In this document: positions 53,666 through 62,674 of the stretch, piece after piece
Position numbering within the stretch: the stretch's first letter is position 1
How the letters are laid out: each line of letters starts with the position of its first letter
Source of the DNA: AP-15 sp963812675
Lineage (GTDB): Bacteria > Pseudomonadota > Alphaproteobacteria > ATCC43930 > CGMCC-115725
Assembly (NCBI GenBank): GCA_963812675.1
Contig: CAWEWR010000002.1
Location: 1-64,000, forward strand
Reading direction: 5' to 3'
DNA length: 64,000 bases
Program-made: the position numbers and the translations under genes
Notes under the pieces: generated by a model
The model's database searches: none
What the model was told of the DNA's origin: nothing
The model's input: only the letters and a program-made list of their open reading frames with translations

Positions 53666-54799
53666 TCACTTCCCCGCTAGGTCGAGGGCCGCCTGCCGCT
53701 GGTCCGCGAGATCCTTCGGCAATTCCCGGTAAGTGAAGTCGAAAATTGTCTCGACTCCTTGTGGCAGGGTCGCGAGATAGGTTTCCGCCGCGCGCTCGAT
53801 GGTCAAGGTGATCTCGGCCAGCAGCTGTTCCTCATCCGCTTTGCCCCACATCCCGTTCGCGACGAGGTGGTTGCGCAACCGGGCGATCGGCTCTTCCGCC
53901 CAACGCGCGCTGACCTCGGAACCGCTGCGGTAGCGACTGGCGTCATCGGCGGTCGTGTGGTCGCCGAGCCGGTAGGTCAATGCTTCGATCAGATGCGGGC
54001 CGCCGCCGGCGCGGGCCTTGGCGAGCGCCCGCGTCATCGCTTCGCGAACCGCGATGACGTCGTTGCCGTCGACCTGCTCGCCCTCGATGCCGGCGGCGAT
54101 CGCCTTCTGTGCCAGGGTCTCGGCTGCGGTCTGATGGGCCAGCGGCACCGAGATCGCCCAGCGGTTGTTGTTGATCACGAACACGACCGGCAATTGCCAG
54201 ACGCCGGCGGCATTGAGCGCCTCGGCGACATCGCCTTTCGATGTGGCGCCGTCGCCGAACACACAGACCGCCACCCGCTTCTCATGCCGCAATTTGAAGG
54301 CCAAGGCGACGCCGACCGCGTGCGGCGCGTGAGTCCCAACCGGCACGCAGACCGGGAAATCCTCGCGAGCCTCGGCAAAATCGCTGCCCCGCTCGTCGCC
54401 GCCCCAGAACAGCAGCAGCTCGGCCGGGCTGACGCCGCGCCACAATTGCGCGCCGTGCTCTCGGAAGCTCGGCAGCAATACATCCTCGGCTCGCATCGCG
54501 CTCGCGACCCCGACGGGCACGGCTTCCTGGCCCAGAGCCGAGGCGAAAGTGCCGAGGCGTCCGGTGCGCTGCAGTGCCACCGCCTTGGCGTCGAAGCGCC
54601 GCGCCAGCACCATCGCACGGTAGAGCGCGACCAGCTCGGCACGGTCACGGGCAAAATCGGGCAACGGGCGCACCGCATTGCCTTTGGGGTCGAGAAAGCG
54701 GCTGTAGCGGATCTCGAACCGCGCGACCGCAGGCGGTAGCGGCGCCCGCCGCGGTTCGGTAATCGCGGGGAGTACCTCAGTGGTTTCGAACGGCGGCAT
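53666..54799 (-). CDS. 2-oxoacid dehydrogenase E1 component, alpha subunit
   Basis: This 377-aa E1 alpha has an extended N-terminus (YSRFLDPKGNAVRPLP), SALGQEAVPVGVASAM, and the thiamine diphosphate motif GDGATSKGDVAEALNAAGVW ending in NNN. RLGDHTTADDASRYR is the regulatory loop region. The long N-terminus is seen in the Gram-positive/Thermus-type pyruvate and branched-chain enzymes. It forms a heterotetramer with E1 beta just downstream. Direct repeats in its upstream region (54838-54865) may mark an operator. Confidence 0.95.
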   Translation of the reverse strand: MPPFETTEVLPAITEPRRAPLPPAVARFEIRYSRFLDPKGNAVRPLPDFARDRAELVALYRAMVLARRFDAKAVALQRTGRLGTFASALGQEAVPVGVASAMRAEDVLLPSFREHGAQLWRGVSPAELLLFWGGDERGSDFAEAREDFPVCVPVGTHAPHAVGVALAFKLRHEKRVAVCVFGDGATSKGDVAEALNAAGVWQLPVVFVINNNRWAISVPLAHQTAAETLAQKAIAAGIEGEQVDGNDVIAVREAMTRALAKARAGGGPHLIEALTYRLGDHTTADDASRYRSGSEVSARWAEEPIARLRNHLVANGMWGKADEEQLLAEITLTIERAAETYLATLPQGVETIFDFTYRELPKDLADQRQAALDLAGK

Positions 54800-54837
54800 T
54801 GCACACCCTATGGTTCAATCGCGCCTCTTTGAGGCAG

Positions 54838-54865
54838 CGCTTTCCGATATGTGGTAACGCTTTCC
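54838..54865. promoter_or_regulatory. Direct repeats in the divergent region of the E1 alpha and GMC genes
   Basis: CGCTTTCC occurs at 54838-54845 and 54858-54865, exactly 20 bases apart (two helical turns), and CCGGTT is repeated at about 54883 and 54894. The region is the 118-base divergent spacer between two catabolic operons, so a regulator site is plausible; no regulator is adjacent. Confidence 0.4.
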
Positions 54866-54918
54866 AGCGGGTGATAGCTCCCACCGGTTGCGATCCGGTT
54901 ACCTGACAGGAGGCGGTT

Positions 54919-56553
54919 ATGCGGGGCGAAGAGTACGCCTACATCATCGTCGGCGCCGGTTCGGCCGGCTGCACTTTGGCCAATCGCCTGAGCGAGGATA
55001 AAGACGCTCGCGTGCTAGTGTTGGAAGCGGGCGGCTGGGATCGCGATCCGTGGATCCACATCCCGCTCGCCTGGGCCCGCATGTTGCACCAGCGCAAGCA
55101 CGATTGGGGATATTTCGCCGAGCCCGAGGGGACGATGGACGGGCGCCGCGTCGAGTGCGCTCGCGGAAAGGTCATTGGCGGCTCCTCCTCGATCAATGCG
55201 ATGGCCTATGTCCGCGGCCACCGCGGCGATTACGACCGATGGGCGGCGGCGGGGCTGACGGCGTGGTCCTACGCTCACGTGCTGCCCTATTTTCGACGCC
55301 AGGAATCCTGGGAAGGCGGCGCCAGCACCTATCGCGGCGGCGACGGGCCGTTGACGACGCGGGCGACGCGCTACCGCGATCCGCTCGTCGAGGCCTATCT
55401 GGCGGCTGCCGAAGAGGCCGGCCACCCGATGACCGAGGACTATAACGGGGCGCAGCAGGAGGGGTTTGGGCGCTCGCAGCAGACGATCCGAGACGGGCGC
55501 CGGTGCAGCGCCGCAGTCGCTTATTTGCGGCCGGCGCTGGCTCGGAGAAATCTCGAGGTCGAGACAAACGCGCTGGCGACCAAAATTCTTTTCGAAGGCC
55601 ATCGCGCCGTCGGGGTAGAATTTTTAAAGGGGAATGAGCCCCGTGTAGCCCGGGCCGACCGGGAAGTCATCCTCGCCGGGGGTGTGATCAACTCGCCGCA
55701 GCTCCTGATGCTCTCAGGAGTCGGCGACCCCGAGACATTGGGGGCATATGAAATCCCGGTAAATGTCCCGCTTCCCGGCGTCGGCCAGAACCTGCAGGAC
55801 CACGTGTCGGTGACAGTCGCCTATGGCCGCAAGGAGCCCGGTCCTCTGCATGCGAAGATGCGCGCCGACCGCATCGCAGTGGAGCTCGGCCGTGCTTATC
55901 TTCGCGGCGAAGGGATCGCGGCGGATTGGCCGGGCGGGGTCATGGCGTTCCTGAAGAGCACTCCCGAATTGAATCTTCCCGACATCCAGCTCTTGTTTGC
56001 TGCCGCGCCGATGATGGCGCACGCTTATTTCGCGCCTTTTGTGCGGCCCTATGCCGATAGTTTCGGCTGTCGGGCGGTGCTGTTGCACCCGGAAAGCCGC
56101 GGCCGGATCGAGCTCGCCTCGCCCGACCTGCGTGTCCCAGTCCGCATCCGCCAGAATTTTCTTGCGGCCGAAAAGGACTGGGCCACGTTGCGCGCCGGCG
56201 TGCGTCTCGTGCGCGAGATCGGCAGACAGACGCCACTCGCCTCGTTCACGACCGGGGAAATCTCACCGGGCCCGGATTGCCGGTCCGATGCGGGCATCGA
56301 CGCGCATATTCGCGCAACCGCGATCACCGTGCACCACCCGCTCGGGACCTGCAAGATGGCGCGGCCGAGCGACCCCGCCTCGGTCGTCGATCCCGAGCTC
56401 AAGGTGCTCGGCGTCGACGGCCTGCGCGTCGTTGACGCCTCGGTAATGCCGGACCTGGTCGGCGGCAACATCAACGCCGCCGTGATCATGATCGCCGAAA
56501 AAGCCGCCGACCTGATCCGCGGCCGGCCGCTACTCGCCCCGGTTAACGTTTAA
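54919..56553 (+). CDS. GMC-family FAD-dependent oxidoreductase (choline/alcohol dehydrogenase type)
   Basis: The 544-aa enzyme has the FAD motif YIIVGAGSAGCTLANRLSED, GGSSSINAMAYVRGHRGDYD, VILAGGVINSPQLLMLSGVG and the C-terminal active-site HHPLGTCKMA with VVDASVMPDLVGGNINAAV. It oxidises primary alcohols in the cytosol; choline, PEG-type and aliphatic alcohols are the usual substrates. The N-terminus has no signal peptide. GGAGG lies upstream of the ATG. It stands divergent from the E1 operon. Confidence 0.94.
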   Translation: MRGEEYAYIIVGAGSAGCTLANRLSEDKDARVLVLEAGGWDRDPWIHIPLAWARMLHQRKHDWGYFAEPEGTMDGRRVECARGKVIGGSSSINAMAYVRGHRGDYDRWAAAGLTAWSYAHVLPYFRRQESWEGGASTYRGGDGPLTTRATRYRDPLVEAYLAAAEEAGHPMTEDYNGAQQEGFGRSQQTIRDGRRCSAAVAYLRPALARRNLEVETNALATKILFEGHRAVGVEFLKGNEPRVARADREVILAGGVINSPQLLMLSGVGDPETLGAYEIPVNVPLPGVGQNLQDHVSVTVAYGRKEPGPLHAKMRADRIAVELGRAYLRGEGIAADWPGGVMAFLKSTPELNLPDIQLLFAAAPMMAHAYFAPFVRPYADSFGCRAVLLHPESRGRIELASPDLRVPVRIRQNFLAAEKDWATLRAGVRLVREIGRQTPLASFTTGEISPGPDCRSDAGIDAHIRATAITVHHPLGTCKMARPSDPASVVDPELKVLGVDGLRVVDASVMPDLVGGNINAAVIMIAEKAADLIRGRPLLAPVNV

Positions 56554-56622
56554 GGTTCACCGGGTTATCGCTCCTATGTCGTCATTCTCGAAGGCGCTGT
56601 AATCAACCTGAAGTCGTCGGCG

Positions 56623-57027
56623 TCAGGACCGTGTCTCGGTCCACCTCTCGGGGGTCGGCCCATAGGGCCGCGTGATGATCTCCAGCAGATGGCCGTCGGG
56701 GTCGTCGAAATAGAAGCCGCGACCGCCGTAGAGGCGGTTGATCTGACCGCGCCCGTCACGATTGAAATCCGCATAAAATGCAACTCCCGCCGCCTTGATA
56801 CGGGAGAGCGCCGCGTCGAACTCGCCCTCGCTGACGAGAAAGGCGTAGTGCTGCCGGCGGAAGTCGGTGGCATCGGCGTAGTCGAGCGTTACGCCGTTGC
56901 TCGTGCGGACCGGGATGAAATGCGACCACTCCGGCCCTGCCTCCAATCCGAGTATGTCGGCGAGGAACCTGGCGGATGCCCGCTTATCCCTGGCCGGAAT
57001 GATCGTGTGGTTGAGCTCGACAGCCAT
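56623..57027 (-). CDS. VOC (glyoxalase/bleomycin resistance) family protein
   Basis: This 134-aa protein begins MAVELNHTIIPARDKRASAR and has FIPVRTSNGVTLDYADATDF, QHYAFLVSEGEFDAALSRI and GRGFYFDDPDGHLLEIITRPYG, with the Asp-His-Glu of the metal site. It is a single VOC module pair; the substrate is unknown. ATG 57027 is preceded by GGGAGGAGGAA; the longer open frame upstream is unlikely. It diverges from the SciP-type gene. Confidence 0.9.
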   Translation of the reverse strand: MAVELNHTIIPARDKRASARFLADILGLEAGPEWSHFIPVRTSNGVTLDYADATDFRRQHYAFLVSEGEFDAALSRIKAAGVAFYADFNRDGRGQINRLYGGRGFYFDDPDGHLLEIITRPYGPTPERWTETRS

Positions 57028-57201
57028 TTCCTCCTCCCTCTTGGTCCCGTCAAAGATGATCGCGCGCGGTGGCCGCGGCAAGCTGAGCCGTCGGCGCCCC
57101 GTGGACATTTGGCGTCACCGGCGTGAGATTTTTCTGAAACCATTCCCGTCGCCGACGATTGAATTACCTGACAGATCATCTGCTTACCCCGAGGCGAACT
57201 C

Positions 57202-57465
57202 TTGCCGCACATCAGCGCCGATTCCCCCGACCTGCCGGCCCCCGACACAAAGCGCTGGGTTGCGCGCCGCAAGGCGGCGATTGTCAACGCCGTGCGCAAC
57301 GGCGAGATGAACATCGAGGATGCCTGCCGCTATTACATGCTGTCGACCGAAGAATTCGCCGCCTGGGAGCGTGCGATCGAGGCTCATGGCGTCGCTGGCT
57401 TGCGCGTCACCCGGCTGCAGGTCTACCGCGATGCGCCTCCCACCCGGCTAGCCAGGCCGCGCTAA
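57202..57465 (+). CDS. sciP: DUF1153 protein, SciP-type cell-cycle regulator
   Basis: The 87-aa protein contains the conserved DUF1153 core LPAPDTKRWVARRKAAIVNA, then NGEMNIEDACRYYMLSTEEF and AAWERAIEAHGVAGLRVTRL. In Caulobacter SciP binds CtrA and blocks transcription of CtrA-activated promoters. The N-terminal segment (YVIGPDGSPLTIAD in many homologues) is shorter here. The start is TTG 57202 with a GAGG about 7 bases upstream. The C-terminal ends in a basic tail. With DUF1013 it gives two alphaproteobacterial cell-cycle regulators in this window. Confidence 0.9.
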   Translation: MPHISADSPDLPAPDTKRWVARRKAAIVNAVRNGEMNIEDACRYYMLSTEEFAAWERAIEAHGVAGLRVTRLQVYRDAPPTRLARPR

Positions 57466-57674
57466 CCGGTTCGAATCGCGCGAAGCCCTCAGCCCTGGCT
57501 GGCGCGCCAACGTCGGCTCGCCCAGAGGTTCGACATAGGCGTTCGAGTCGCCGTCGGGGACCAGGCGTCGCGCGATCCTTCCCGTCCCTGCTGCGCGGCC
57601 GCCTCCCTGTCCCCCAAGCGCGCGAATAGGTGCAAAGCCCTCGGGGCACGATGATTAATTTGGCTCTAGGCGCT

Positions 57675-58799
57675 TTAGCTTTCGCGAATTTTCACCACCA
57701 CTTTGATCGCGTCCTCGATCCGCTCGCGGGCGTATTTGATGGCGGTGGGCACGTCGCTGAGCGGGAAAGTATGGGTGTGGATCATTTTGGCGTCGAAGCG
57801 CTTTTGCGCCATCAGCGCGGCGGCGCGGTGGGTTGCGCTGTTGCCTTCGCCGCGGATGCCGAAAACATAAATATTGTTGCGCACGAGGTAGGCGAGATCG
57901 ACCGGAACCGGTTCCGCCGGGAAGGCGGCGAGGCAAATCCGCCCGCCTCGGTTGACCATTCTTGCCGCCTCGTTGAGAGCGTTCGGCGCGCCCGAGCATT
58001 CGAGGACGTATTGCACGCCGTTGCCGCCGGTGATCCGCTGGACAGCCTCGACCGGATCCTCGCTGTTGACATTAACGACCTCGTCCGCACCGAGGCGCCC
58101 GCCCATTTCGAGCCGCCGCTGGCGGGTGCCGGTCAGGATCACCGGTTGCGCGCCCAGCGCCTTGGCGACGCCGACCCCCATCAGGCCGATCGGACCCGGA
58201 CCGGTAACCACGACCGCCTCCCCGGCGATGATTCCGCCCATCACGTCGAGGCCGTACATGGCGGTGCCGGACGTGACGATCAAAGTCGCCTCTTCATCGC
58301 TCATGTCGTCGGGGACATGAACCATCGTGTTGATGTTGTTGACCGCATATTCGGCGAAGCCGCCATCGGTGCTGAAGCCGTTGGCGCGGTGCCCCTTCTC
58401 GCGGTACCCGTAATTGAGGCACGAGGTATACATGCCTTCGCGGCAACGCTGGCAACGGCCGCACCCGGCATGGACCTCGACGGCGATGCGGTCGCCGATC
58501 TGGAATTCGTCGACCGTGGGGCCCAGCCGCACGACCGTGCCCATATATTCATGGCCCGGCGTGAAGCCGCGATTGAAGGGCAGCCCGCCATCGACCATCG
58601 CCGGCAGCCCGTGCTTGATGATCTCGATGTCAGTGGCGCAGACCGCGATCGCGTCGACCCGCACGAGAACCTCGGCGGCGCCCGGCTCCGGCACCGGCTT
58701 GTCGACCAGGGCCAGCTCCTCCGGGTTGCCGAGCACCCAGGCTTTCATTGTCCTTGGGATCGGGTACTCGTTGATGCGGTCCTGCTCGATAGAAATCAT
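57675..58799 (-). CDS. Zinc-dependent alcohol dehydrogenase (MDR family)
   Basis: This 374-aa MDR enzyme has the catalytic Zn ligands C54 (VCATDIE) and H83-E84 (PGHEYMG), a structural Zn loop C113, C116, C119, C127 (CGRCQRCREGMYTSC) and the NAD site VVTGPGPIGLMGVG. CATD replaces the common CGTD. It probably oxidises a polyol or secondary alcohol. The start at 58799 overlaps the MFS stop; a start at 58748 (MKAWVLGN), with AAGGA close upstream, is a real alternative. It is the last gene of the TauD-MFS-ADH operon. Confidence 0.93.
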   Translation of the reverse strand: MISIEQDRINEYPIPRTMKAWVLGNPEELALVDKPVPEPGAAEVLVRVDAIAVCATDIEIIKHGLPAMVDGGLPFNRGFTPGHEYMGTVVRLGPTVDEFQIGDRIAVEVHAGCGRCQRCREGMYTSCLNYGYREKGHRANGFSTDGGFAEYAVNNINTMVHVPDDMSDEEATLIVTSGTAMYGLDVMGGIIAGEAVVVTGPGPIGLMGVGVAKALGAQPVILTGTRQRRLEMGGRLGADEVVNVNSEDPVEAVQRITGGNGVQYVLECSGAPNALNEAARMVNRGGRICLAAFPAEPVPVDLAYLVRNNIYVFGIRGEGNSATHRAAALMAQKRFDAKMIHTHTFPLSDVPTAIKYARERIEDAIKVVVKIRES

Positions 58800-60133
58800 C
58801 GGGCGGGTACACCTGAATTCAAGACCGCCTGATCCAACAACTGCTGGTCGGGCTTTAATCGCAGGGCCAACCCGGCGCCAATCAGCAACAGCGCCATAGA
58901 TCCGAGGAATGGCAAGGTCCAGCTGCCGGTCAGGTCGATTGCGTAGCCGAACACAAAGGGCGATATGATCCCGGCCATGCCAAAGCCGAAATTCATGATG
59001 CCGCTAGCCGAGCCGGCATAGCGGGGGGCGATGTCCATTGGTACCGCCCAAATCGGGGCCACGACCAACTCGACGCAGAAGAACGCCAATGACAGGCACA
59101 GCGCAACCACAGTCAGCTCGTGCACCAAGATCACCGGGATCAGGAAAAGGAAGCCGCCGAAGAGGCCTCCCGCGATGACCCGGCAACGCGCCCGCCGTAA
59201 ATTGCCGGTGCGCTTCAGGATGCGGTCGCTGACGATGCCGCCGAGGGTATCGCCGACCACCCCGGACAAAAAAACGCCGGCCGAAAACAGCGCCGAATTC
59301 TTGAGGTTGAGATGGAAATTCTGAAAGAAGAAAGACGGGATCCAGCTGAGGAACAGCCACAACGTCCAGCCGTAGCAGAAGTCCACCGCGGTCACCGGCA
59401 GAACCCGCCGCGCGAGGCTGAGCCAGGGAACCCTGGGGCGCGCGACAGTCGGCATTCGCCCGGTGTCCAGCCGCTCGAGCTCGGCCGCGGTCACGCGGCG
59501 ATGCTCGCGCGGATCGTCGCGGAAAAACCAGACCCAGACCGCCATCCAGACAAGGCTGGCGACGCCGAGCACGACAAAAGAGCCGCGCCAGGACAAAAGC
59601 ACGATGAGCCAAGCAATCAGCGGCGGGGTTAGTGCATTACCCATTCGGGAGAATGAATGGGTAATGCCCTGTGCGAAGCCCCACTGAGTGGGCGACATCC
59701 ACGCTGCCATTGCACGCGTCGCCGTCGGAAACGCCGCTCCCTCGCCGAAACCGAGGGCGAGCCGAACGAGGACGAGCGCAAGAAGGCCGCCGACGGCTCC
59801 GGTCAACATCGTCGAGACGCAGACGACGAGGCCCGAGACACCGAGCGTCAGACGCGGACCGAATTTATCGCCGAGCCAGCCGCCGATCAGCTGAAAGACC
59901 GCATAAGGATAGGCAAAGGCGGAAAACGCGAAACCGAGCGCGGTGTTGCTGAGCCCGAGATCTTTCTGGATCAGCGGCGCCGCCGTCGAGATATTTACCC
60001 GGTCGATATAAAAGATGAAATACATCAGGCACAACAGGAACAGCACTTGATTGGGAACACTGTTCCAGGACGAGCGTGTCAGTGCAGGCGCTGCGATCGG
60101 CATCGCGCCGTCTGCGGGGTCGCGGGTGCTCAT
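58796..60133 (-). CDS. MFS transporter (anion:cation symporter-like)
   Basis: The 445-aa membrane protein has 12 predicted TM segments, the N-terminal FLLCLMYFIFYIDRVNISTA, the MFS motif GWLGDKFGPRLTLGVSG and GFGEGAAFPTATRAMAAWM. This is the ACS group that takes up organic acids such as tartrate, glucarate or phthalate-like compounds. ATG 60133 begins one base after the TauD stop (TGAAATG). The longer frame upstream overlaps the TauD gene and is rejected. It is the importer of an operon with a dioxygenase and an alcohol dehydrogenase. Confidence 0.92.
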   Translation of the reverse strand: MSTRDPADGAMPIAAPALTRSSWNSVPNQVLFLLCLMYFIFYIDRVNISTAAPLIQKDLGLSNTALGFAFSAFAYPYAVFQLIGGWLGDKFGPRLTLGVSGLVVCVSTMLTGAVGGLLALVLVRLALGFGEGAAFPTATRAMAAWMSPTQWGFAQGITHSFSRMGNALTPPLIAWLIVLLSWRGSFVVLGVASLVWMAVWVWFFRDDPREHRRVTAAELERLDTGRMPTVARPRVPWLSLARRVLPVTAVDFCYGWTLWLFLSWIPSFFFQNFHLNLKNSALFSAGVFLSGVVGDTLGGIVSDRILKRTGNLRRARCRVIAGGLFGGFLFLIPVILVHELTVVALCLSLAFFCVELVVAPIWAVPMDIAPRYAGSASGIMNFGFGMAGIISPFVFGYAIDLTGSWTLPFLGSMALLLIGAGLALRLKPDQQLLDQAVLNSGVPAR

Positions 60134-60134
60134 T

Positions 60135-60998
60135 TCAGGCAACCGGCCGGGTTTTGCCTTTGATCTGGGTACGGTGCATGACACGCCGCGCGGCGGGGTC
60201 GAAGGGATCGCGGCGGTGCATCGTGCAGCGGTTGTCCCACAGAACGAGGTCGCCGACACGCCAATCATTGTACCAGGTGAGCTCGTCGCGGGTTGCGTAG
60301 GCCCAAATCTCGTCGAGCAGCGCTTCGGAATCGGCGAGCGATAGGCCCTCGATATAGGCATTGCGGCGGCGGCCGAGATAGAGGCACTTGCGACCCGTCT
60401 CGGGATGTGTCCAGACGAGCGGGTGGATGGTCCCCGGAGCCTCGCGAGGATCGTCGGTCGGTGTCACGCCGGCCCGGACGTAGCCCCCGCTGTTGTAGGT
60501 TCCGTCATGTTTGACCCTGAGCCCGGCAACGCGCTCTTTTAATGTCAAGGGCAACGCTTGATAGGCATCGTACATATTGAGAAAACCCGTCTTGCCGCCC
60601 TCGGGCGGCACCTCGAGAGCGTAGAGCATGCTCGCCTTGGGCGGATCCTCTTGATATGACATGTCGGTGTGCCATACGAGTTCGCCGGCGCCGAGGCTGC
60701 CGATCGGGGCACCCTTCTCGATCACGTTCGAGACAATGTAGATCTCGGGATAACCCTCGACAAACCGCCGGCCGGTCTCCTGTACCGGTGCCAGATCCAG
60801 CTCGCCAAGACGGCGGCTGAAGGCGATCAACTGATCGTCGCTCAGATTTTGACCACGAAACAGGAGCACGAGGTGATCCAGCCAAGCGTCATGGATCGCG
60901 CTGAAGGTGTGGTCGTCGACCTCGCGAAGATCGACGCCGATCACCTCGGCGCCCAGAGCATTGCCGGTCGCAACGGCGCAAACACGCATTTGGCTCAT
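60135..60998 (-). CDS. TauD/TfdA-family dioxygenase, second copy
   Basis: The 287-aa protein starts MSQMRVCAVATGNALGAEVI and has GVDLREVDDHTFSAIHDAWL, the iron ligands H110-x-D112 (LVWHTDMS), TGFLNMYDAYQ and the C-terminal WDNRCTMHRRDPFDPAARRV. It belongs to the Fe(II)/2-oxoglutarate group that hydroxylates organic acids or sulfonates. It begins the operon TauD-MFS-ADH. It is only distantly similar to the TauD-type gene at 25595. The substrate is likely the acid brought in by the MFS carrier. Confidence 0.93.
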   Translation of the reverse strand: MSQMRVCAVATGNALGAEVIGVDLREVDDHTFSAIHDAWLDHLVLLFRGQNLSDDQLIAFSRRLGELDLAPVQETGRRFVEGYPEIYIVSNVIEKGAPIGSLGAGELVWHTDMSYQEDPPKASMLYALEVPPEGGKTGFLNMYDAYQALPLTLKERVAGLRVKHDGTYNSGGYVRAGVTPTDDPREAPGTIHPLVWTHPETGRKCLYLGRRRNAYIEGLSLADSEALLDEIWAYATRDELTWYNDWRVGDLVLWDNRCTMHRRDPFDPAARRVMHRTQIKGKTRPVA

Positions 60999-61025
60999 TG
61001 TGCACCTCCACTCACTCCGAAATCC

Positions 61026-62636
61026 TCAGCGATCCAGCCAGACGTCGGCCAGATCCTGGCCGATGTATTGACTGGGAGTCATGTTCCAGCCTTTGACATT
61101 GGCCGTCGTGGGCACGATACGGTTATACCAGAGGATCGGCACCGTGTACGCCTGGGTCAGTGCGTGGTGTTCGAATTCGCGGACGATACGCGCGCGCTCG
61201 CGCTGATCGGCGGTTACTGCCTGGCCGATGTAGAGCGCGTCGAGATAGCGGTCCGTGGCCGAAGAATAGTTCGCGGGAGACAGGTCACGCGACACATACT
61301 TGGTTAATTGCAATGTCGGGTCATCGAAATAGTCGCCGATGAAATCGATCGCGGCATCGAAATCGCCTTTCTCGAGAGTCGTCGTCCAGTCTTTCAAGTT
61401 GAGTTTCTTTTGATCGACAGTGAGGCCGATGGCACGCCATGCTTCAGCAACATAATCGCCCCCGGGGATCCACGGCATCGGCAGATCGCGATTGGTTAGT
61501 TTTACGGTCAGCCCCGACAGGCCGGCTTCGGCCAGGAGCCGTTTGGCTTCGGCACGCGACGCCGCGATGTCGCGGGAGAAGCCCGGGACTTTAGCCAGTT
61601 CCGCTTCTGGGGTGGCCATTGCGAAACCGGGCCGCAGCAAGCCGCCGACGAATTTGAGGACCGTCGACTGTGCCAGCGCTTCGGCACCCCCCCACCGATC
61701 GATCGCTAGCGACAGCGCCCGCCGGACTCGGGCGTCGTCATAGGGCGGGTGCTTGACATTGAACACGACCAACAAGTTAAGCAATGTCGGACTTTCGTAG
61801 ATCGCGAGCTTGTCGCCGAGCGACTCGACGAGGTCATCGCGTTCATTGGGGGTGATAAAACGAAATTCAGCCATGATGCGGCCGTCCTTGAAGCCTTGGA
61901 TCATCTTGGCCCCGGTCGTAAAATCCGCGCGATAGCCGTCCAGATACGGCCTGCCCGGCCGGAAATAGCGGTCAAACCTCCGCCCCGTCCAGTGGTCGCC
62001 CTTTACGTGCTCGACAAAGGCGAAGGCGCCAGTCCCGAGAACATGGCTCACCGGGTAGAGCGGATCCTCTTTGAGCTTTGCCGCGCTGTAGATGCAGTTC
62101 CACTCCGAGGCGAAGTTCTGCAGCATTGCAGCCTCCGGCCATTTCAGGTGGAACACGACAGTCAGCGGATCGGGTATATCAATCGCGCCGATCGCGGAAT
62201 AATTGACCCGCCGCACCGAATTCACCCCGGGAGACGGCCGCGCGATACGCTCCCAGCTCGCCTTGACGTCTTCCGAGGTCAGCCGAGACCCGTCGTGGAA
62301 CAGCACGTTGGGACGGAGCTTGAAGGTATAGGTGAGCTTGTCCGGCGATACAGTCCACGACTCTGCGAGGTCTCCCTCGACTTGTGGGTAATTGGCGGTG
62401 TCGAACTTCAGAAGAGTCGAGTAGTGGGGCGCGATTGGGTGCAGAACGGCGAAAGATACGTTGGCATGACAGTCGTAGTTCGGCGGCTCCGCGTCCACGG
62501 CGAATTCGAGGGTGCCGCCGCGCTTCGGGGCAGAGTCGGCAAGAGCTTTCCCGCCAGGTGCGCCCGACACACTCGCCACAATTGCAGCCGCGAGGACAGC
62601 CGCATAGCGCAACGTCGGTTGGAAGTGCTGTGCCAT
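61026..62636 (-). CDS. ABC transporter substrate-binding protein (family 5, peptide/nickel type)
   Basis: This 536-aa protein has a signal peptide (cut near GKALADSAP), then RGGTLEFAVDAEPPNYDCHA and LAESWTVSPDKLTYTFKLRP with NVLFHDGSRLTSEDVKASWE. That is the family 5 signature, followed by the RRALSLAIDR block. It binds peptides, nickel-type chelates or oligosaccharides. No permease or ATPase genes lie next to it. It is 27 bases before the TauD operon. Confidence 0.93.
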   Translation of the reverse strand: MAQHFQPTLRYAAVLAAAIVASVSGAPGGKALADSAPKRGGTLEFAVDAEPPNYDCHANVSFAVLHPIAPHYSTLLKFDTANYPQVEGDLAESWTVSPDKLTYTFKLRPNVLFHDGSRLTSEDVKASWERIARPSPGVNSVRRVNYSAIGAIDIPDPLTVVFHLKWPEAAMLQNFASEWNCIYSAAKLKEDPLYPVSHVLGTGAFAFVEHVKGDHWTGRRFDRYFRPGRPYLDGYRADFTTGAKMIQGFKDGRIMAEFRFITPNERDDLVESLGDKLAIYESPTLLNLLVVFNVKHPPYDDARVRRALSLAIDRWGGAEALAQSTVLKFVGGLLRPGFAMATPEAELAKVPGFSRDIAASRAEAKRLLAEAGLSGLTVKLTNRDLPMPWIPGGDYVAEAWRAIGLTVDQKKLNLKDWTTTLEKGDFDAAIDFIGDYFDDPTLQLTKYVSRDLSPANYSSATDRYLDALYIGQAVTADQRERARIVREFEHHALTQAYTVPILWYNRIVPTTANVKGWNMTPSQYIGQDLADVWLDR

Positions 62637-62674
62637 CGGTGGAATAGAGATCGAGAGTTGGAGCCGAGCAGCCC

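Noticed and set aside
57466..57500. GGTTCGAATCGC, similar to a tRNA T-loop
   Set aside because: No matching acceptor, D or anticodon stems could be built around it.
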